The translations under genes and the position numbers were made by a program. A model generated the notes under the pieces. That model was not told where the DNA came from. It did no database searches and saw only the letters and a program-made list of their open reading frames with translations. Of a stretch of 28,647 nucleotides of DNA, positions 7,358-12,951 are shown piece after piece (the first letter of the stretch is position 1; every line of letters begins with the position of its first letter). This DNA is from JAFDVL01 sp043736395 (GTDB lineage Bacteria; Acidobacteriota; Blastocatellia; RBC074): positions 1 through 28,647 of the forward strand of contig JAYTCQ010000434.1 of NCBI GenBank assembly GCA_043736395.1, written 5' to 3'.

Positions 7358-8266
7358 TTAGCTGACACGACCGACCTTCACACGTGCCGGGCGTAACAAG
7401 CGTCCATTAAACTTGTAGCCCGGCTGTAGTTCAGCCAGCACCTTGTTATCCAAATCAGAATCCACCGGGGCAATTTCTACCGCCTCGTGAACTTCCGGAT
7501 TGAAGGTTTCTCCGACTGAGACAACTGCTTCCAAGCCCATTTTGATCAGCGTAGATTCGAGCATTTCAGCTGTAGCCTTAATGCCATCACGCAACGAATC
7601 AAAAGCAGCTTCCTGATCTGTCGCCTGCTCCGTTGCCGCCAGCGCGCGCTGTAAATTATCCAGCGTGTCCAAAACTGAAGAGACTACGTCGCCGCGGGAA
7701 ACTTCCAGACGCTGATCGAAAGTCCGCTGCATGCGCTGACGCATTTCATCAGCTTCCGCTTTCACCATCAACTGCGCTTTACGAAAGCGGTCAGCGTAAT
7801 CTTCGCTAATCTTCAAGGCTTCATCACGCCGGGCTTCAGCATCTTTCAGACGCGCTTCGAGATCCTGAAGATAATTGTCCCGCGCTTCGACTCTGGCCTG
7901 TAATTCCTTAATTTCAGCCGAGCTATCATCATCAAAATTTATTTTATCCAAATCAATTTCATAAGCATCCAGGGCATTCTCATCACTGGCTGACTCATCA
8001 TCGTCGTCTGAGTCGGCTGAAAAATTCGCATATCTTTTATCTGAAACTTTAAAGCCGGGGTCAGACTGTTGTTCATCAATCATCACCACTTCCGCCTGTT
8101 CCATTTCTTCTGATGATTCAGATTCCTGACCTTCCGGGTTCTGTTCGTGCGCTGGAGCTGCCGATTCGCTATTGTTTTTTGAACTCATTGCCTTGTAGAC
8201 TCGATTAATAAAATGTTGGACTCGTGGGGTCTTTTCATCTTTTTCTTCGACTGATTTTTGACCCAT
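7358..8266 (-). CDS. grpE: GrpE nucleotide-exchange factor with long acidic N-terminus
   Basis: This 302-residue protein has its GrpE homology in the C-terminal ~190 residues: a long charged coiled coil (about 115-195, ELQARVEARDNYLQDLEARLKDAEARRDE... and DYADRFRKAQLMVKAEADEMRQRM), then the dimer four-helix and beta domain ending ETFNPEVHEAVE and LLRPARVKVG. GrpE releases ADP from DnaK. The first ~110 residues are an acidic, Ser/Glu/Asp-rich, probably disordered extension including DSDDDDES. This makes the protein about 100 residues longer than typical GrpE. The ATG at 8266 lacks a clear Shine-Dalgarno sequence. A second in-frame ATG (8188) behind AAGGC would start at MSSKNNSES. DnaK and DnaJ are not in the window, so the partner is encoded elsewhere. 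Confidence 0.93.
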   Translation of the reverse strand: MGQKSVEEKDEKTPRVQHFINRVYKAMSSKNNSESAAPAHEQNPEGQESESSEEMEQAEVVMIDEQQSDPGFKVSDKRYANFSADSDDDDESASDENALDAYEIDLDKINFDDDSSAEIKELQARVEARDNYLQDLEARLKDAEARRDEALKISEDYADRFRKAQLMVKAEADEMRQRMQRTFDQRLEVSRGDVVSSVLDTLDNLQRALAATEQATDQEAAFDSLRDGIKATAEMLESTLIKMGLEAVVSVGETFNPEVHEAVEIAPVDSDLDNKVLAELQPGYKFNGRLLRPARVKVGRVS

Positions 8267-8447
8267 TATTATTCGCTGTTGAGATTGTTCGTGGTATTCA
8301 TCTTAAGGGCATGCAAATCTAACATTGCCCGCTATTGAAAGCAAGAAAATCATCATCTGACCTCTTCCAAAAGATGAGGTACTTCTCTTACATTTCAACG
8401 CTTAAAAGTCACATCTCACTTGCAGCCCTCCTCAATAAAGACCACTT

Positions 8448-11054
8448 TTATCCCTTGGCAGATGCGCTCTGCTCTGCGACAAACTCCATGTTTCCACTTT
8501 CGGCATTGCCCTTGATAAGCAAAGTGTCACCCGGCTTAACTTCTCCGCTCAGCATTTTTATCGCCAGCGGATTCTGAATTAAGCTTTGAATCGCCCGCTT
8601 CAACGGGCGCGCTCCATAGGCTGGATCGTAACCTTGCACCGCCAGCAATTCTTCCGCCGAAGGTTCCAAAACCAGAGAAATTTTTCGATCTTCCAGCATT
8701 TTTTTCAGTCCAATTAATTGAACTTTGATGATTGCTTTGATCTGCTCCAAACCTAATCGCTTGAAGATAATCACATCATCAACGCGATTCAAAAATTCCG
8801 GCTTAAAGTTAAATCGTAACTGCTCCATCACAGCTTCGCGCATTGCCTCTTCATCATCGCTCAAGGCCTGAATCTCCCGCGAGCCAATGTTTGAAGTCAA
8901 AATGATCACCGTATTTTTGAAATCTACGGTGCGACCCTTGCCATCAGTTAAGCGCCCATCATCCAGAATTTGCAGCAAAATATTGAACACTTCAGGATGC
9001 GCTTTTTCAATTTCATCAAATAACACAACTGAGTATGGACGCCGCCGCACGGCTTCCGTCAGATACCCGCCTTCATCGTAACCAACATAGCCCGGAGGCG
9101 CGCCAATTAATCGCGCAACCGAATGTTTTTCCATAAATTCCGACATATCCAGCCGGACAATCGAGCGTTCATCATCAAATAAAAACTCCGCCAACGCTCG
9201 CGCCGTTTCAGTTTTACCAACGCCGGTCGGGCCTAAAAAGATGAACGAACCGACGGGGCGTTTCGGGTCTTGTAATCCGGCGCGAGCACGGCGGACAGCA
9301 TTGGAAACCGCGACCAAAGCGTCCTGCTGACCAACAACTCGCAAGCTTAATCGCTCTTCCATTTGCACTAATTTCTGCATCTCGCCTTCGAGCATTTTCG
9401 TCACCGGAACACCTGTCCATTTCGCGACAACTTCCGCCACGTCTTCTTCCGTAACTTCTTCCTTCAGCGTCCGTCCACTGCTTTGCAGCGTAGCCAGTTT
9501 ATCGTGACCAACATCCAGTTTCTTTTGTAATTCGACAATTTTGCCGTAGCGAATTTCGGCGACTTTTCCGTAATCGCCGGCACGTTCAAATTGTTCAGCT
9601 TCAACCTTCGCCTGCTCAAGTTCCGCCTTCGCGCCACGAATGCCTTCAATGACTTCCTTTTCAGCCTGCCATTTGGCTTTCATCGTCCCTGACTTCTCGC
9701 GCAAATCGGCAATCTCGCGTTCGACCTTATTCAATCGTTCTTTAGAAATTGCGTCTTCTTCCCGCAGCAAAGCCTGACGCTCGATTTCACGTTGGATAAT
9801 GTCACGCTCAACTTCGTCAATTTCGGTCGGCAACGAATCAATTTCGATGCGGAGCTTTGACGCGGATTCATCAATTAAATCAATCGCCTTATCCGGTAAA
9901 AAACGATCTGTAATATAACGATTCGACAGCATCGCAGCCGCCACTATCGCGGCGTCTTTAATCCGAACTCCGTGATGTGTCTCGTACTTATCTTTCAAGC
10001 CGCGCAGAATCGCAATCGTATCTTCAACAGTTGGTTCACCGACATAAACCTGCTGAAAACGACGTTCAAGCGCTTTATCTTTTTCAATGTATTTTTGATA
10101 TTCGTTTAGCGTCGTAGCCCCAACGCAGCGCAGTTCACCACGCGCCAGCGCAGGCTTGAGCATGTTCGAGGCGTCTACTGTCCCTTCACTGCCGCCCGCT
10201 CCGACCAGCGTATGCAATTCATCAATAAAGCAAATAATTTCGCCTTCGGAATTCTCAACTTCCTTGAGGACAGCCTTGAGACGTTCTTCAAATTCTCCCC
10301 GGTATTTCGCACCTGCGAGCATCTGCGCGATGTCGAGCGAAACCAGTTTTTTGTTGCGCAAAGTTTCGGGTACATCCCCGCTGATAATGCGCTGTGCCAA
10401 GCCTTCGACAATGGCAGTTTTACCAACACCGGGTTCGCCAATCAGGACTGGATTATTTTTGGTTCGGCGCGATAAAACCTGCACGACACGCCGTACTTCG
10501 TCATCACGTCCGATGACCGGATCAAGCTTGCCCTGTCGCGCTAATTCGGTTAAATCGCGCGAATATTTCGTCAACGCCTGATAACTTTCTTCGGCATTTT
10601 GCGAAGTGATGCGGGAATCTCCCCGCATCTGTTTGATGACTTTTTGCAGCGAAGCTTTATCGGCTCCGTGGGCGCGCATGAGCCTGCCGGATTCCCCGTT
10701 TTTTTCATCAGCGATAGCCATCAAAAGATGCTCGGTCGAAAGATATTCATCCTTCAAAACATCCGCTTCTTTTTGCGCTTGCGAGAAGATCGTATTCGTC
10801 CGCGAACTGTAATATCTTTGCTGAGCGCCAGTGACATTCGGGAACTTTTTCATCGCAGCTTCCAGCTCGACGCGAAGCGCATTCGCATTCGCCCCTATCT
10901 TGCCAAAAATTGGACGCGTCAGCCCTTCCGTCTGATCTATTAACGCCAGCAAAAGATGTTCTGGTTCAACCTGCTGATGCCCGGCTTTTTCCGCCATTGT
11001 GACAGCGGCTTCGACGGCTTCTTGTCCACGCAAGGTAAATCTATCTAATCGCAT
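8448..11054 (-). CDS. clpB: ClpB disaggregase
   Basis: This 868-residue ClpB/Hsp104-type unfoldase rescues aggregated proteins together with DnaK, DnaJ and GrpE. In order it has the Clp-N double repeat (1-145), AAA+ ring 1 with GEPGVGKT (206-213), pore loop KYRG (250-253) and FIDELH (276-281), the coiled-coil M domain (about 400-530), and ring 2 with GPTGVGKT (608-615), pore loop GYVG (655-658) and LFDEIEKAH. It carries no IGF-type ClpP loop. Length and motifs are fully typical. The ATG at 11054 follows AAGGAAG at good spacing. It comes second after hsp20 in the cluster and is probably transcribed from the HAIR-controlled promoter upstream of hsp20. The in-window ClpA/C-like protein makes a useful contrast because ClpB keeps both pore tyrosines. 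Confidence 0.98.
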   Translation of the reverse strand: MRLDRFTLRGQEAVEAAVTMAEKAGHQQVEPEHLLLALIDQTEGLTRPIFGKIGANANALRVELEAAMKKFPNVTGAQQRYYSSRTNTIFSQAQKEADVLKDEYLSTEHLLMAIADEKNGESGRLMRAHGADKASLQKVIKQMRGDSRITSQNAEESYQALTKYSRDLTELARQGKLDPVIGRDDEVRRVVQVLSRRTKNNPVLIGEPGVGKTAIVEGLAQRIISGDVPETLRNKKLVSLDIAQMLAGAKYRGEFEERLKAVLKEVENSEGEIICFIDELHTLVGAGGSEGTVDASNMLKPALARGELRCVGATTLNEYQKYIEKDKALERRFQQVYVGEPTVEDTIAILRGLKDKYETHHGVRIKDAAIVAAAMLSNRYITDRFLPDKAIDLIDESASKLRIEIDSLPTEIDEVERDIIQREIERQALLREEDAISKERLNKVEREIADLREKSGTMKAKWQAEKEVIEGIRGAKAELEQAKVEAEQFERAGDYGKVAEIRYGKIVELQKKLDVGHDKLATLQSSGRTLKEEVTEEDVAEVVAKWTGVPVTKMLEGEMQKLVQMEERLSLRVVGQQDALVAVSNAVRRARAGLQDPKRPVGSFIFLGPTGVGKTETARALAEFLFDDERSIVRLDMSEFMEKHSVARLIGAPPGYVGYDEGGYLTEAVRRRPYSVVLFDEIEKAHPEVFNILLQILDDGRLTDGKGRTVDFKNTVIILTSNIGSREIQALSDDEEAMREAVMEQLRFNFKPEFLNRVDDVIIFKRLGLEQIKAIIKVQLIGLKKMLEDRKISLVLEPSAEELLAVQGYDPAYGARPLKRAIQSLIQNPLAIKMLSGEVKPGDTLLIKGNAESGNMEFVAEQSASAKG

Positions 11055-11079
11055 AAACGCACTTCCTTAAGAAAAAACT

Positions 11080-11151
11080 GACAGGATTCACTGGATTTTC
11101 AGGCTTAACAAGAAACTTTCTCGTAAAACGTATCATCCGGTAAATCCTGTC
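11080..11151. repeat. ACAGGATT-type hairpin between hsp20 and clpB
   Basis: Left arm 11080-11096 (GACAGGATTCACTGGAT) is an inverted copy of right arm 11135-11151, with 2 mismatches in 17. It lies in the 129-base gap between the hsp20 stop and the clpB start, so it would fold in the shared transcript. It could attenuate or stabilise the mRNA. The same GACAGGAT unit recurs inside the nested element near 28.4 kb. Confidence 0.65.
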
Positions 11152-11183
11152 TTAGATCAACTTCCTAACTCACTAAACAATTA

Positions 11184-11651
11184 CTACTTCACTTCCGCCA
11201 CTTCGACTTTGATCGAACGCGGCTTCGTTTCCTCCTTACGAGGCAACGTCACACTTAACACACCATCCTTGAAATCAGCTTTGACCTTGTCCACGTCTAC
11301 CGTTGAAGGCAACGTGAAGGTACGAACAAATTTGCCGTAGCTGCGTTCCACGCGATGATAATTGGCCTCTTCAGCCTTCTTCTCGAATTTGCGCTCACCC
11401 TTCAAAGTCAAGATGTAATTCTCAATTGATAACTCGAAATCGTCCTTCGTTAATCCCGGCAAATCCGCTTCGAGCGCGATTCCATTTTCGTCTTCACGGA
11501 CGTCCACCGCCGGAGACCAATTCCCCTTCGCGATTCCAGCATCTTCGAAAATGCGCGAGAAATTCACGCCAAAAGCTTTGTTCAAATCATTCATTGTTTT
11601 ATTAAAGCCGCCCAGATCGGCATACGGCTCACATTTAACTGCATAACTCAT
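11184..11651 (-). CDS. hsp20: Small heat-shock protein (Hsp20/alpha-crystallin)
   Basis: This 155-residue ATP-independent holdase binds unfolding clients and hands them to ClpB/DnaK. The alpha-crystallin domain spans about 46-140 (WSPAVDVREDENGIALEADLPG, then ILTLKGERKF, YGKFVRTFTLP, DGVLSVTLPR). The tail has an I-x-V motif (SIKVEV) used for oligomerisation. I chose ATG 11651-11649 because GGAGG lies 11 bases ahead. The longer reading that begins at TTG 11669 would run through this ribosome-binding site. It is first in the heat-shock cluster, with its own strong promoter and HAIR-like operator about 70-100 bases upstream. Confidence 0.96.
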   Translation of the reverse strand: MSYAVKCEPYADLGGFNKTMNDLNKAFGVNFSRIFEDAGIAKGNWSPAVDVREDENGIALEADLPGLTKDDFELSIENYILTLKGERKFEKKAEEANYHRVERSYGKFVRTFTLPSTVDVDKVKADFKDGVLSVTLPRKEETKPRSIKVEVAEVK

Positions 11652-11724
11652 AACTTTTCTTACCTCCAAAAATTGGTTGAATAATTACCTTCATCCATCC
11701 TCTTTAGCACCTAAGCACGGGAGA

Positions 11725-11753
11725 ATAATAAAACTTGAGTGCCTTATTGTCAA
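11725..11753 (-). promoter_or_regulatory. Sigma-70 promoter of the hsp20-clpB-grpE-groEL cluster
   Basis: On the minus strand a perfect TTGACA (11753-11748) and TATTAT (11730-11725) are separated by exactly 17 bases. This is a near-consensus vegetative promoter, so control must come from a repressor rather than an alternative sigma factor. The predicted leader is about 65 bases. Confidence 0.75.
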
Positions 11754-11754
11754 G
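11734..11754. promoter_or_regulatory. HAIR-like operator (HspR-binding inverted repeat)
   Basis: CTTGAGT, seven bases, then TGTCAAG. The HspR consensus is CTTGAGT-N7-ACTCAAG, so the left half matches 7 of 7, the spacer is exact and the right half matches 5 of 7. It overlaps the -35 box and spacer of the promoter, an ideal position for repression. HspR controls acr2 (hsp20) and clpB in mycobacteria, the same genes that lead this cluster. No hspR gene is in the window. Confidence 0.65.
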
Positions 11755-11994
11755 TATCTTGAATTAAATAATAACTCTTCCGCAATTCACTCTATTTACA
11801 GCACTTATTTCTTTTTCTTTTTAATCATTAAGTGAATTTAATTAAAATTATCGTGTTACTTTCCCTTTGTCAGCAGCATTTTCTGTAAAAAAATTGCCTG
11901 GAAATGAAAAGACAAAATATTTTGTTGCACGATTTATGACTGTAATTCCGCATTAAGAAAGTGAGGAAATGTTTTTGGTGGGCAGGGGAAATTT
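11755..11994. other. AT-rich intergenic region between hsp20 promoter and sigma gene
   Basis: There is no gene here. The stretch is AT-rich with short dyads such as AGTGAATTTAATTAAAATTA. A weak candidate promoter reading toward the sigma gene is TTGCCT (11894-11899) and TATTTT (11918-11923), 18 bases apart. I see no RNA gene or terminator. Confidence 0.4.
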
Positions 11995-12669
11995 ATGGGT
12001 CTTTCATCTCAGTTACGACAAAAGCAGGCAATCGCTATTCACCGGATTGACGCGCTGAGGTTGAAATGGCTATGCTTGCCGCGACAGAACACAATCTCCC
12101 CAAATAAATCCATGGCAGACGATGTCACTCAACTTTTGTTGGCATGGCGTAATGGCGATGCTCAGGCCTTAGATCGCTTGACGCCACTCGTCTACGACGA
12201 ACTGCGTCGGCTGGCGGCAAGCTACCTGCGTCGTGAACGAAAGGGTCATAGCCTGCAAGCTACTGCGTTAGTTAATGAAGACTTTCTTCAACTCATCGGG
12301 CAGCAACCTATAGATTGGCAAAGCCGCGCACATTTTATCGGGATTGCGGCGCGGCTGATGCGAAACATTTTAGTAGATCATGCTCGCGCTCGCGCTGCCG
12401 CCAAGCGCGGACAAGGTGCAGATGCTTTGCAACTAGACGAAGCCAGGACTGTAGCTCATCCCACCGCACCGGATTTGTTAGCTCTTGAGGATGCGATGCA
12501 GGATTTGGCGAAGTTCGATGAACGCAAAAGCCGGATGATTGAATTACGTTATTTTGGCGGCTTGAGCATGGAAGAAATTGCCGAAGTAACCAATCTTTCC
12601 ACCGCCACAATTCGCCGCGATTTGCGGATGGCGGAGGCTTGGCTGGGAAGACAGATGAAAAGGAAATGA
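11995..12669 (+). CDS. ECF-type RNA polymerase sigma factor
   Basis: This sigma-70 family factor of the short, two-domain kind resembles the group usually found beside Ser/Thr kinases in acidobacteria and planctomycetes. Region 2 is seen in DVTQLLLAWRNGDAQALDRLTPLVYDELRRLAASYLRRER and AHFIGIAARLMRNILVDHARAR. Region 4 is the C-terminal MIELRYFGGLSMEEIAEVTNLSTATIRRDLRMAEAWL, a helix-turn-helix. The start is uncertain. ATG 11995 has a good AGGGGA at the right distance but adds 39 unfamiliar residues. ATG 12112 (MADDVTQLL) gives the family's usual 185 residues but has no visible ribosome-binding site. No anti-sigma gene follows. The membrane kinase downstream is the likely partner in signalling. 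Confidence 0.92.
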   Translation: MGLSSQLRQKQAIAIHRIDALRLKWLCLPRQNTISPNKSMADDVTQLLLAWRNGDAQALDRLTPLVYDELRRLAASYLRRERKGHSLQATALVNEDFLQLIGQQPIDWQSRAHFIGIAARLMRNILVDHARARAAAKRGQGADALQLDEARTVAHPTAPDLLALEDAMQDLAKFDERKSRMIELRYFGGLSMEEIAEVTNLSTATIRRDLRMAEAWLGRQMKRK

Positions 12670-12675
12670 ATTCAT

Positions 12676-12824
12676 CCACGAAGTTCACGAAGGAACACGA
12701 AGAAAAAAAGAAGCTATGACAAATTTGGATAAATAAGATTTATTACCGGATTGACGAGCAAATCAGCCACTCCATAATAATTCCTTTCTTGCGTTTTCTT
12801 CGTGCCCCTTCGTGTCCTTCGTGG
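12676..12824. repeat. CACGAAG-repeat hairpin element
   Basis: Arms 12676-12702 and 12798-12824 are inverted copies (23 of 27 match). Each arm consists of three CACGAAG units at a 10-base period, and the outermost begins CCACGAAG. The 95-base centre is AT-rich without a gene. It fills the gap between the sigma stop and the kinase start. A diverged CACGGAG version occurs near 28.3 kb. Confidence 0.8.
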
Positions 12825-12844
12825 ATAAAAAAGGAAAATAACCC

Positions 12845-12951
12845 ATGACACCCGAACGTTGGCATCAGATCAAACAACTCGTGAATTCGGCTTTACCTGA
12901 GAATAGTGAAGCACTGCGTTATTACAGCAATCCTGCACGGATGATTTCGCC
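12845..12951 (+). pseudogene. Out-of-frame N-terminal module of the membrane kinase
   Basis: The ATG at 12845 follows AAGGAAAA and opens MTPERWHQIKQLVNSAL, the typical start of acidobacterial sigma-linked kinases. The sense continuation (ALLQQSCTDDFALRL) lies in the frame of the kinase open reading frame from about 12916, one base out of register. Adding one base between about 12902 and 12918 would join the two. This is either a real frameshift, a sequencing error or a recoding site. Confidence 0.65.

Noticed and set aside
10156..10581. Plus-strand open frame of 141 residues within clpB
   Set aside because: It is antisense to the clpB coding region, has no ribosome-binding site and encodes a low-complexity, serine-rich product typical of shadow frames.
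11652..11718. RNA thermometer (fourU or ROSE type) in the hsp20 leader
   Set aside because: CCAA-TTT-TTGG touches the ribosome-binding site, but the stem is only four pairs and no longer base pairing of GGAGG is seen.
11701..11760. CIRCE element of HrcA
   Set aside because: TTAGCAC and GAGTGCC-like halves exist but are about 25 bases apart instead of nine. The HAIR reading fits far better.
12335..12688. Minus-strand 117-residue open frame over the sigma gene
   Set aside because: It is antisense to the conserved sigma domains and without family resemblance.
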